Shown here: in pieces, positions 35,334 to 42,872 of the stretch
Position numbering within the stretch: the first letter of the stretch is position 1
How the letters are laid out: every line of letters begins with the position of its first letter
Assembly (NCBI GenBank): GCA_001898505.1
Contig: MKTZ01000004.1
Span: 310,001 to 374,000 of the forward strand
DNA length: 64,000 nucleotides
Direction of reading: 5' to 3'
From: Sphingobacteriales bacterium 50-39
GTDB taxonomy: Bacteria > Bacteroidota > Bacteroidia > Chitinophagales > Chitinophagaceae
Translations under genes and position numbers: made by a program
The notes under the pieces: model-generated
The model's input: the letters and a program-made list of their open reading frames with translations, nothing else
Database searches by the model: none
What the model was told of the DNA's origin: nothing

Positions 35334-36439
35334 TGCACTTTATCGGGCGGGGCCTCGTTGGGCGAAGGATGTCGTTCCCACCAGGTGTCCAGAGGTGTAT
35401 AGTTCGAGAAGAACCCGCAATTCTGTAAGAAGAAGGCATTCCCTTTTACCCCTCCTGCATAATCCATTCTATAACCTTTACGCGCAGTATTGTCTCCTGT
35501 AAACCGCGCTTTTGTCAGCTGGATCCATTGTCCCTGGTCCGTACGTACCCATTGGTGGTCGAACAGCACGTAGCGGATCTTGTCGCCATTAGCGGGTTCA
35601 AAATTTTCCAGGAAGGAATGCAGACCCGTGAGCCAGGCATGGGTCTGCGGGCGCAGGAAGCTGGCGATGAGCCGCCATTTGCCTTCCTCAGGCGCAAAGA
35701 ACCAGGCCGTGAATTCAGTCTTATTATGCTCCCGGGGCCGGGCATGTATAAGGAAGCGATAGGTATTACCCGCCCGCCAGGGATAATTGAGATAGCTCTG
35801 TCCGCCTGACCCTTCGTTGCCGAATTCGCCGGCGTGTACGGATGGTCCTTTTGCCACGAGCTCTATCTTCTGGCTATCGGGGATCTTTTTCGGATCGTCG
35901 GTGCTGAACGGGCTCCATACGGAAAAGAGGATATGTCTTTCGGTGGGAGAGTTCACCTGCATCCCAAAATAGCCCTGTGAAAAACCGCCGGCCATGAAGT
36001 AAGAACCCTGGATATCATATCCTGAGGGTACGAAGACCTCGTTGTAAAACCATTCGGCGTTTGTGCCTTCGGGTAAGGGGTAGTTGAGATGCACTGAGGG
36101 GCCCCGTCTGCCCCAGTAAAAGAAATCTCCTTCGTTGTTGGGGACGAAGGTGGCATCCCGTGTAGCCGCGCCTGTCAGGGTAATGGTCTCTACTTCGCGG
36201 CCTGACAGGGTGAGACCCACATAACCCGTGTCCTTTATGTTATAGGTAGAGATATAAGAGGGTCCTGTAGTAACACGTATCGTGCCCGTGTGTCTCAATC
36301 GGAAAAAAACGGTATGCGTGTTGGCAGAGGTGCTCCAGGAGTTGCCTTCCATGGGGATGACGATGGAGTCAGTGGAGATCTGGGTGCGACCCGTCAGGCT
36401 TGTTGCAATGAGGAGCAGGATCGTGTATAGCGTCTTCAT
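35309..36439 (-). CDS. DUF3472 exported protein
   Basis: This 376-residue protein has signal peptide MKTLYTILLLIATSLTG. A DUF5077-like N-terminal region precedes the DUF3472 domain, with YFMAGGFSQGYFGMQVNS, ILFSVWSPF, GEFGNEGSGGQSYLNYPWRAGNTY and a final GYRMDYAGGVKGNAFFLQNCGFF. These proteins are thought to bind or process carbohydrates; the activity is not established. The last residues, VQELVLPER, and the stop codon come from hairpin 3 of the repeat at 35252, so the C-terminus may have been replaced. No operon partner is evident. Confidence 0.85.
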   Translation of the reverse strand: MKTLYTILLLIATSLTGRTQISTDSIVIPMEGNSWSTSANTHTVFFRLRHTGTIRVTTGPSYISTYNIKDTGYVGLTLSGREVETITLTGAATRDATFVPNNEGDFFYWGRRGPSVHLNYPLPEGTNAEWFYNEVFVPSGYDIQGSYFMAGGFSQGYFGMQVNSPTERHILFSVWSPFSTDDPKKIPDSQKIELVAKGPSVHAGEFGNEGSGGQSYLNYPWRAGNTYRFLIHARPREHNKTEFTAWFFAPEEGKWRLIASFLRPQTHAWLTGLHSFLENFEPANGDKIRYVLFDHQWVRTDQGQWIQLTKARFTGDNTARKGYRMDYAGGVKGNAFFLQNCGFFSNYTPLDTWWERHPSPNEAPPDKVQELVLPER

Positions 36440-36454
36440 CGGGATAAAGATAGA

Positions 36455-37264
36455 TTAAATATCGATCGTTCCTTCTATCACCGTAACCGCCTCGCCGGAT
36501 AAGGACACCCTATCGTTCCGGAGCGAGATCCTCAGCTCACCGCCACGGGGAGACGCCTGGTAGGCGAAGAAGGTTGTTTTTTTCAGCCGCTGTGCCCAAT
36601 AGGTGGCCAGGCTGCAATGTGCCGTGCCTGTAACCGGGTCTTCTGGTACGCCTACCGGATGAGCGAAGTAGCGGGATATGAAATCATAGGGGGTATGTTT
36701 TTCTGCCGTACTGGTGATGACGAGGCGATGTTGCCGGAGAAAGGGCGCGTCGGGTGTAAATGTTCTAACCGCAGCAGCGGAGGGCAGCTCTACGATATAT
36801 CTGTCCACGCTGTATACGATATCGAGATACCCGCCGGGGAAGAGCTGTTCCAGTTCCTTCGGGACGGGGCGGTGTTCATTGTTACGAGCGGGGAAGTCCA
36901 GCTCGATCCAGCCATCCTGTTGCGTGGCTGTCAGTATGCCGCTGAGCGTATCGAATTGAAGGGGCTTGCCATGTGGCTCTCTGCCCGTCTCCCAGAGGAT
37001 ATGTGCGGTGGCAAGGGTCGCGTGACCACAGAGCGGCATTTCTTTTTTGGGAGAGAACCAGCGCAGGCTGTATCCTTCCGGGCGTGGCGAAGAACCGACC
37101 ACAGGGCTGGAAATAAGAAAGGCTGTCTCGGCCAGATTGTTCTCTATGGCGATGGCTTGCATGAGCGGGTCGGTGATGGGTGTATCGAGCAGACAGATCG
37201 CGGCCGGATTGCCTTTGAAGGGCTGATGAGTAAAGGCGTCTACCTGATAAAAGGGGATATTCAT
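36455..37264 (-). CDS. PhzF-family isomerase-like protein
   Basis: The ATG at 37264 begins MNIPFYQVDAFTHQPFKGNP, giving 269 residues; the open frame upstream has no support. It has the PhzF diaminopimelate-epimerase-like fold, with the glutamate in IENNLAETAF, CGHATLATAHILW and the second-half motif GVPEDPVTGTAHCSLATYW. PhzF proteins isomerise small metabolites by acid-base catalysis; most members, as here, lack phenazine genes, so the substrate is unknown. It is divergent from a cupin gene, and a perfect inverted repeat lies between their starts. Confidence 0.92.
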   Translation of the reverse strand: MNIPFYQVDAFTHQPFKGNPAAICLLDTPITDPLMQAIAIENNLAETAFLISSPVVGSSPRPEGYSLRWFSPKKEMPLCGHATLATAHILWETGREPHGKPLQFDTLSGILTATQQDGWIELDFPARNNEHRPVPKELEQLFPGGYLDIVYSVDRYIVELPSAAAVRTFTPDAPFLRQHRLVITSTAEKHTPYDFISRYFAHPVGVPEDPVTGTAHCSLATYWAQRLKKTTFFAYQASPRGGELRISLRNDRVSLSGEAVTVIEGTIDI

Positions 37265-37282
37265 CGTGCCGGTTTTTTGGTT

Positions 37283-37309
37283 AGAACAATTGGTCCATAG
37301 AATTGTTCT
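37283..37309. promoter_or_regulatory. Operator-like inverted repeat between phzF-like and cupin genes
   Basis: AGAACAATT (37283-37291) and AATTGTTCT (37301-37309) are perfect inverted nine-base arms with a nine-base spacer. The repeat fills the centre of the 69-base divergent intergenic region, so one bound regulator could control both genes. No regulator gene is adjacent. Confidence 0.6.
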
Positions 37310-37333
37310 GGTTTGCAAATTTATCATCGATCT

Positions 37334-37675
37334 ATGGCTGAGAACACCATTATTCGCCGTCATGTGCTGACGGCAGATACCGGGACGCGTACCATCACCT
37401 CCGTGCAGGCGCATGAGATACATTTTGCTCCCGGGCAAAAAGGAGGATTGCATTTTCATCCCTGTCCCGTCACGGGCTATATCATCGAAGGAACGGCTAT
37501 GTTGCAGGTGGATGGCGAGGGGGAACAGGTGTTGCCGGCGGGAAGCGCTTTTTTCGAGCCCGCCGATGCCCGTATCCTGCATTTCGACAATCATTCCGAC
37601 ACCGAACCGATGGTCTTTGTCGCCTTTTATCTGCTGAATGGGGAACAAAAACTGATCGAGATGCTGGATGCGTGA
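37334..37675 (+). CDS. Cupin-domain protein
   Basis: The ATG at 37334 gives 113 residues. A single small cupin barrel is seen, with motif 1 GGLHFHPCPVTGYIIEGTA and motif 2 LPAGSAFFEPADARILHFDN. Histidines in HFHP and the glutamate in the following strand are candidate metal ligands. No substrate can be inferred. It is divergent from the PhzF-like gene and 38 bases ahead of the GH32 gene on the same strand, though a functional link to fructan use is not obvious. Confidence 0.85.
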   Translation: MAENTIIRRHVLTADTGTRTITSVQAHEIHFAPGQKGGLHFHPCPVTGYIIEGTAMLQVDGEGEQVLPAGSAFFEPADARILHFDNHSDTEPMVFVAFYLLNGEQKLIEMLDA

Positions 37676-37713
37676 GGGCAATTGCATATATTTAAAGGGC
37701 AAAAACCTCGTTA

Positions 37714-39231
37714 ATGACCCTGATCAAATGGTCCCTCGTGGGAGGATTGACGTTGCTGTCCTTCAAAACATTCGCTCAGCGTACCGTTTCAGCCTATAAA
37801 GAGCTTTTTCGTCCTCAGCTGCATTTTTCTCCCAGGGAAAAATGGACCAATGATCCCAATGGGCTCGTATATTACCAGGGCACTTATCATCTTTTTTTCC
37901 AGTATTATCCCGGCGACATTATCTGGGGGCCGATGCATTGGGGGCATGCTACCAGCAGGGACCTGATCCATTGGAAGCAGCAGCCCATCGCCTTGTATCC
38001 GGACAGTCTGGGATATATTTTCTCAGGCAGCGCTGTCGTCGACTCGGGCAATACCAGCGGTCTGGGGCGGAATGGGAAACCTTTTTTGGTGGCGATATTT
38101 ACACATCATGATCCGGTGGGAGAAAAGAAAGGTTCAGCAGACTATCAGAACCAGAGTCTGGCGTACAGCCTGGACAACGGCAATACATGGACTAAATACA
38201 AGAATAATCCGGTGCTGAAGAACCCGGGCATTACGGATTTTCGCGATCCGAATGTCATGTGGTACCGGCCGGGCAGGAAATGGGTGATGTCGCTGGCGAC
38301 AAAGGACAAGATCAGCTTCTATTCTTCTCCTGACCTGAAGAGTTGGACGAAGGAGAGTGATTTTGGCCAGGACCTGGGCGCTCATGGCGGGGTATGGGAA
38401 TGTCCGAATCTTTTCCCCATGCAGCTGAATGGGGTGACCTGGTGGGTATTGCTGGTAAGCACCAATCCCGGCGGCCCCAACGGAGGGTCGGGGACCCAAT
38501 ATTTTATCGGCCAGTTTGACGGCAGGAAATTTTATCCCAATGGCAGCACCACTAAGTGGGTGGATTATGGGCCGGACGATTATGCGGGGATCACCTGGAA
38601 CAATACGGGTCAGCGAAAGATATTTTTAGGATGGATGAGCAACTGGATCTACGCCAACCAGGTGCCTACCGCTGTCTGGCGCAATGCGATGACGCTCCCC
38701 CGGGAGCTGAAGCTGGTGCATGCCAAAGACGAGATATATCTGAGCTCGATCCCGATACGGGAGTTAGACAGGCTGGCCCTGGAGAAGCCCCGGGTCATAA
38801 GGGATATAGCCGTGGACACGATGACGGAAATTTTCGGTGGTCTTTCCGGGGCTCAGTACAAGTTAGAACTGCATGCCGACACGCTTCAGGATTTCTTTAT
38901 TACCTTCTCCAATTCCATGGGACAGCAGATGGTATTGGGATATGACAAGGCTTCCAACGAATGGTACACCGATCGTGCCTTGTCCGGGCGGACGGATTTT
39001 AACAAGGAGTTCTCCAAGAGATCCTTTTCCCCCAGGATTGCTACAGGCAAGGAGATGGACCTGACCGTGGTCATGGATGCCAGCTCGCTGGAAATGTTTG
39101 CGGACAAGGGGTTGACCGTAATGACGTCCGCATTCTTCCCGGACAGTCCATTGATACGGCTGCATGTTGGATCGAGGGAGCCGTGGAAGATACAGCGGTT
39201 GTCGTATACGCCGTTGCGATCCATCTGGTGA
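37714..39231 (+). CDS. Glycoside hydrolase family 32 (fructanase/invertase-like)
   Basis: This 505-residue exported enzyme has a five-bladed propeller with the GH32 triad: nucleophile D47 in KWTNDPNGL, transition-state stabiliser D178 in FRDPNVMW, and acid/base E229 in GVWECPNLF. A C-terminal beta-sandwich follows (MTEIFGGLSGAQYKLELHAD, SLEMFADKGLTVMTS). It should hydrolyse beta-fructosyl linkages in levan, inulin or sucrose in the periplasm. Unlike many fructan loci there is no SusC/D, fructokinase or transporter beside it. A strong hairpin after the stop should end transcription. Confidence 0.95.
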   Translation: MTLIKWSLVGGLTLLSFKTFAQRTVSAYKELFRPQLHFSPREKWTNDPNGLVYYQGTYHLFFQYYPGDIIWGPMHWGHATSRDLIHWKQQPIALYPDSLGYIFSGSAVVDSGNTSGLGRNGKPFLVAIFTHHDPVGEKKGSADYQNQSLAYSLDNGNTWTKYKNNPVLKNPGITDFRDPNVMWYRPGRKWVMSLATKDKISFYSSPDLKSWTKESDFGQDLGAHGGVWECPNLFPMQLNGVTWWVLLVSTNPGGPNGGSGTQYFIGQFDGRKFYPNGSTTKWVDYGPDDYAGITWNNTGQRKIFLGWMSNWIYANQVPTAVWRNAMTLPRELKLVHAKDEIYLSSIPIRELDRLALEKPRVIRDIAVDTMTEIFGGLSGAQYKLELHADTLQDFFITFSNSMGQQMVLGYDKASNEWYTDRALSGRTDFNKEFSKRSFSPRIATGKEMDLTVVMDASSLEMFADKGLTVMTSAFFPDSPLIRLHVGSREPWKIQRLSYTPLRSIW

Positions 39232-39239
39232 GATGCAAT

Positions 39240-39265
39240 GCAACCGATCCATTCGGGTCGGTTGC
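39240..39265. terminator. Terminator-like hairpin between convergent genes
   Basis: GCAACCGATCC (39240-39250) pairs with GGGTCGGTTGC (39255-39265) through an eleven-pair stem with one T-G pair and a four-base loop. It lies between the GH32 stop and the stop of the convergent YHS gene. There is no long T-run, so termination strength is uncertain. Confidence 0.6.
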
Positions 39266-39273
39266 GAGGGGTG

Positions 39274-39720
39274 TTATTGGTCCTTGCTCTTCAATGCCGG
39301 CCAGTTCTTATCGGCTTTTTGAATATATCCTGTCTGATCTTTGTTCCATGTAGCTTTTATGGAGGAGCTATAGTTCAGATAGAGCTTGCCACCCACGATG
39401 GTGAATGCTTGCGGATCTATAGGGGCTTTGTGGTTCTGCGACGTGCCATAGGCGCAGTAGCCTCCATACTGAGGTGCGTATTGTTCCGGGCTGGCTTTGA
39501 AAAGGTCCAGGTTCTTCTGGGTGGAGAAGAGCCATTTGGCGTCATGCCAGGTGTAGGCCAGCTGGGGACTGCCCTTTACAGCCTTCCCCTCTTTGAAATA
39601 GGCCACCGGGTCATAGCCGCGGATGGCGCCGTCGGATGTTTGAAATACCTCCGCCGTCTGAGCAAACGAGGATACGGCAATAGCGAGGATAAAACCTGTC
39701 AGTAAAGCTAACTTCTGCAT
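39274..39720 (-). CDS. YHS-domain exported protein
   Basis: This 148-residue protein has signal peptide MQKLALLTGFILAIAVSSFA. A YHS-type core follows: GAIRGYDPVAYFKEGKAVKG, AKWLFSTQKNLDLFKASPEQYAPQYGGYCAYG and GKLYLNYSSSIKATW. Members of this exported subgroup often sit near metal-handling proteins, but their function is not established. The YGGYCAYG motif is the likely metal or ligand site. A near-perfect 22-base palindrome lies upstream in the divergent region shared with the next gene. Confidence 0.9.
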   Translation of the reverse strand: MQKLALLTGFILAIAVSSFAQTAEVFQTSDGAIRGYDPVAYFKEGKAVKGSPQLAYTWHDAKWLFSTQKNLDLFKASPEQYAPQYGGYCAYGTSQNHKAPIDPQAFTIVGGKLYLNYSSSIKATWNKDQTGYIQKADKNWPALKSKDQ

Positions 39721-39745
39721 AATCGGTGAATTTTTTATAAAGGTA

Positions 39746-39767
39746 GCAGGCCGGCTCGCCGGCCTGC
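39746..39767. promoter_or_regulatory. GC-rich palindrome in a divergent promoter region
   Basis: GCAGGCCGGC (39746-39755) pairs perfectly with GCCGGCCTGC (39758-39767), with only TC between the arms. It lies 25 bases upstream of the minus-strand YHS gene and 55 bases upstream of the plus-strand DUF6515-like gene. A terminator is not expected here, so it may be an operator or a transcript-stabilising 5' structure. Confidence 0.45.
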
Positions 39768-39822
39768 GTCAACCATTTGACAATTCAACAATTAAAACGG
39801 GCGCGTGTGCGTTCTGGAAAAT

Positions 39823-40338
39823 ATGCAAAAAAACCTGTGGTATTGTTTGTCCGTTGTATTGTTGATCGGCCTGTCTGAAACCAGCCGGGCCCAGACGCAC
39901 AAGCGGAAACATCGTGCTGCCCATAAACCTGCCGCACCTATCAATTATCGCCCTGCGGGATGGAGCAGCAGCCGTTCGGCCTATACACATGCTCCTGTTC
40001 TATGGGAGGGCTATCGTTATTATACCTATCATAGATATTACGCGCATCCTTATGTGCCTGCCGTGGCGGCTGACACTGTCCCCGTGAGGGTAGGGGATGA
40101 GACTTATTACTATTATGCGGGTAAGTTCTATACACCCGTGCAGGAGCAAAATGGTTATCAGCTGGTAAAGGCGCCGGCGGGCGCCTATGTTTATGACCTG
40201 CCCCCGGGATGTACGCAGATACATGCAGGGTCTGTTATTTTTCTTCAATATAACGGTGACTATTTCCTACCCGTCATGGTGGGTGGGCGGCTGGGTTATG
40301 AGGTGGTCAATATTGAGGCGTCATCTCCTCAGTGGTAA
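39823..40338 (+). CDS. DUF6515-like exported protein
   Basis: The ATG at 39823 gives 171 residues with signal peptide MQKNLWYCLSVVLLIGLSE. A basic stretch (KRKHRAAHK) and a tyrosine-rich segment (YRYYTYHRYYAHPY) follow. The conserved part VGDETYYYYAGKFYTPVQE, with PPGCTQIHAG and YFLPVMVGGRLGYEVV, resembles DUF6515. This is a small cell-envelope family without known function. Its last 32 bases overlap the end of the convergent membrane protein gene. Confidence 0.75.
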   Translation: MQKNLWYCLSVVLLIGLSETSRAQTHKRKHRAAHKPAAPINYRPAGWSSSRSAYTHAPVLWEGYRYYTYHRYYAHPYVPAVAADTVPVRVGDETYYYYAGKFYTPVQEQNGYQLVKAPAGAYVYDLPPGCTQIHAGSVIFLQYNGDYFLPVMVGGRLGYEVVNIEASSPQW

Positions 40339-41023
40339 CGTATACACGAACTTGTTGTGGCGCTACCACGGAAACGCTTTTGGGGGCTGCTTTGGGCCGT
40401 ACAGGCATAGGTGGCGGCGCAGATAAGGCCGTACATACCGGAGCTTCCTGGCGGATGGTTGCGGGACGTGCCTGCGGCATAGGCTCGGGCTCCGGCGGGA
40501 GGGCCACCGGGTGCGCAATCGCAGCCCGGCGGATCCTTTTTAAAAGGGTACGCCCGCCGAGAATAAAACAAGCCAACAGGATAAAGCCACCCCTCAGGTG
40601 GAGAATGCTATACTCCGAAAAAGGGGTATTGATATCTGCGTTGATACCAAAGGAATCGATGCCTTTACGTATTTCCCGGGGCAGGAATCCCTCTATGAAA
40701 TGATAGAGCAGCGCCCCGGCCGCCATCCAGCAGGCCAGGATAATGACGCCTCCCCAGATGCTGCTCAATCTTCCTTCCTCTGCGCCGGCCTGCCGGACGG
40801 GCGTCATGGAATAAAAAAGCGAGAAAAGTACTGCCACCGGCAGGGGGTCGATCAGAGGTAATGCCACGGGTATATCCAGGAATACGATCATCAGGCTTGT
40901 GCCCCCCAGCGTGGGCATCCAGGGACAGAGGACGGATACAAGGTATCTATCCAATAATATCGATATCGCCAATAATACCAATACAATAAGCAAGGGCCGG
41001 TAGCGGCCATGATCGGCTGGCAT
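40307..41023 (-). CDS. Uncharacterised membrane protein with proline-rich tail
   Basis: The ATG at 41023 gives 238 residues. Four to five hydrophobic segments are visible: PLLIVLVLLAISILL, an amphipathic part around SLMIVFLDIPVALPL, SIWGGVIILACWMAAGALL and HLRGGFILLACFILGG. A cytoplasmic or periplasmic tail rich in proline and alanine follows (PPEPEPMPQARP, APPPMPVRPKAAP). No family is recognised. The gene lies alone and converges on the DUF6515-like gene with a 32-base overlap. Confidence 0.65.
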   Translation of the reverse strand: MPADHGRYRPLLIVLVLLAISILLDRYLVSVLCPWMPTLGGTSLMIVFLDIPVALPLIDPLPVAVLFSLFYSMTPVRQAGAEEGRLSSIWGGVIILACWMAAGALLYHFIEGFLPREIRKGIDSFGINADINTPFSEYSILHLRGGFILLACFILGGRTLLKRIRRAAIAHPVALPPEPEPMPQARPATIRQEAPVCTALSAPPPMPVRPKAAPKSVSVVAPQQVRVYVTTEEMTPQY

Positions 41024-41224
41024 GTACAAATTTTAAGATGTGATGGTGTAGAGATTGGATCGATAGCTATTTCAGGGGATCTTGGAGGGCATCCTGGTAA
41101 TAACGGGCGCCGGCGGGATTATTGTACAAATGAATTGCCAAAATAGCGTTAAAGTCCCCCGATCGTATGCAAAATATTCGGTGGCTGCATCTTTCCGGAA
41201 ATTATTCGTATGCAAGCCACCCAT

Positions 41225-42379
41225 ATGAGGATCGTTCTTATCATAATACTGTCTATAAAGCTATTGTCTGTACAAGCCCAGACGCCTGTTATGAAAGTGG
41301 AGGGTAAGGAGTCCAATCTTGTGTATTTGGAGAAACTGGTCGTGGATGTACGTATTCACGGTGCTGTGGCTACCACGACCTGGACCATGACCTTTAAGAA
41401 CACCACCAGCCGTATCCTGGAGGGAGAGCTCAATTTCCCCCTGGCGGAGGGGATCAGTGTTGCCCGTTATGCCCTGGACATCAATGGGCATCTCCGGGAG
41501 GCCGTGCCTGTGGAAAAAGAGAAGGGGACCATGGTCTTTGAAAGTATCGTACGTCGCGGGGTTGACCCGGGCCTTTTGGAAAAAGTGGAAGGCAGTGGGT
41601 TCCGGACCCGGATCTATCCCATCAATCCCGGTGGGACGCGAACTGTGCTGATCGGGTATGATGAAGAACTTGCTATGGGGCAGGGGGACGCGCTTCGATG
41701 GCATTTGCCCCTGGCATTTGCTCATCCGTTAGAGGAGTTCCGTCTCAATGTGCAGGTGCTCAAAGGGTGTATCAAACCCAGGATAGAAGAGAATATCGAT
41801 GACGGGTTCCAGTTCTCCGATTGGCAGGATGTCTGGTCAGCCTCACAGCAATGGAAACAGTTCAAGGGGGACAGGTCACTGACCGTAGCAATACCCAAGG
41901 CGACGGACGACCAGGAGGTGGCCATGCAGCCGTCCGGCAATCATTATTTGTACTTGCTCAGCGCCTTTCCGCAGGGGAAAAAAAACGCAAAGCCAAAGCC
42001 TCACCGGCTGACTATTTTCTGGGATGCCAGTCTCAGCGGTCTCGACAGGGATCATGAAAAAGAGCTGAAGCTGCTGGATGCATATTTCAATGAGCTGAAG
42101 GAGGCAGAGGTGACGCTGGTGCCTTTCCATTATACCGTGGGCGCCGTAAAGGTTTTTACCGTGGCGGGAGGGAAGTGGGATGTGCTGCGGGATACCCTCG
42201 GGCATATGGTTTATGACGGCGGAACACAATTCGGGAAGCTCCGGCCGGAGGAATATCCCGGTGACGAGTACCTGCTGTTCAGCGATGGACGGAGTAATTT
42301 TGGCAGTGACAGGATGGGTATCCCTTCGAAGCCCTTGTATGCCATTGTCGCTACAGGGGGCGGTATAAGGTGGAGGTAA
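41225..42379 (+). pseudogene. VIT-domain protein, truncated by internal deletion and frameshift
   Basis: The signal peptide MRIVLIIILSIKLLSVQA supports the ATG at 41225 (an ATG at 41210 is in frame). The 384-residue product has a VIT domain (MTFKNTTSRILEGELNFPL, EKVEGSGFRTRIYPINPGG) and the first half of a von Willebrand A-like region (LTIFWDASLSGLDRDHEKE, DEYLLFSDGRSNFG). It then runs into GGGIRWR and stops. Full-length Bacteroidota relatives, as I recall them, are about 1000 residues or more and end in a DUF2135 domain. That end is present immediately downstream in another frame, so roughly 600 codons are missing between about 42350 and 42361. Confidence 0.75.
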
Positions 42380-42540
42380 ACTATTATGGGGACAGGCAGA
42401 CCAAGCTGGCCGGGCCAACTACGGTCATGCTGGAAGTGTATATGCATTATGGCACGGAGCGGCAGACGCGTAAGTTAATACCCTTACAGATGCAGGAGAG
42501 CGATGAAAGGACGGTATTGATAGGGGAGTTCGATCTTTAG
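42361..42540 (+). pseudogene. Detached DUF2135-like C-terminus of the VIT protein
   Basis: Read from 42361 in the next frame, the sequence encodes RYKVEVNYYGDRQTKLAGPT, then TVMLEVYMHYGTE and RKLIPLQMQE, and ends at a stop at 42540. This is the DUF2135-type end expected of VIT-domain proteins of this group. It has no start codon or signal of its own and overlaps the tail of the truncated upstream ORF. It is therefore read as the remnant of one gene split by a deletion. Confidence 0.75.
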
Positions 42541-42872
42541 CAGGGAGGAAACTGCACGGTTATTGGCAAATTCGACACGTCTATTGCCGAAACTGCACGT
42601 TTATGAAATGGGACTTCCACATATATGTATTATGACTAAATTGTTAGCGATTAGAGCCGATGTTGTCATGATTTAGGTAGATGATGTGACAATTTTGATA
42701 GAGGTTAAGTCTCGAAAGCATAGGTTTGAATAATTTGCTTTGTTCAAGACTCACTTTTAGCGGTAAGTCTTTTCTGGGGGGAGTTCTCTCCCTTTAGATC
42801 ATCATGCCAGAGGGGCCGTCCATGTAATTTTTTTACGGGTCGGCCTCTTGCTATTTTTACTACTTTTATCAG
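42541..42872. other. Gene-free region with direct repeats and hairpins
   Basis: These 332 bases contain no convincing gene. GAAACTGCACGGTTAT at 42548-42563 is repeated as GAAACTGCACGTTTAT at 42589-42604, one mismatch in 16. A weaker copy of the flanking TATTG sequence lies between them. Farther on, AAGACT (42746-42751) pairs with AGTCTT (42766-42771), and GGGAG (42779-42783) pairs with CTCCC (42788-42792), followed by TTT. The region is richer in A+T than its neighbours. It may be the scar of a mobile element or hold a small RNA. Confidence 0.5.
42548..42604. repeat. Pair of 16-base direct repeats
   Basis: The two copies share GAAACTGCACG and TTAT, with starts 41 bases apart, just after the stop of the DUF2135 remnant. 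Repeated short motifs of this kind occur at the ends of some transposons, such as IS21-type elements. No transposase is present, so their origin is not established. Confidence 0.5.

Noticed and set aside
36455-37264. Phenazine biosynthesis
   Set aside because: Only a PhzF-family protein is present; PhzF homologues are widespread without phenazine genes.
42541-42872. Intact insertion sequence or transposase
   Set aside because: No transposase-like ORF or paired terminal inverted repeats are visible; only short direct repeats remain.
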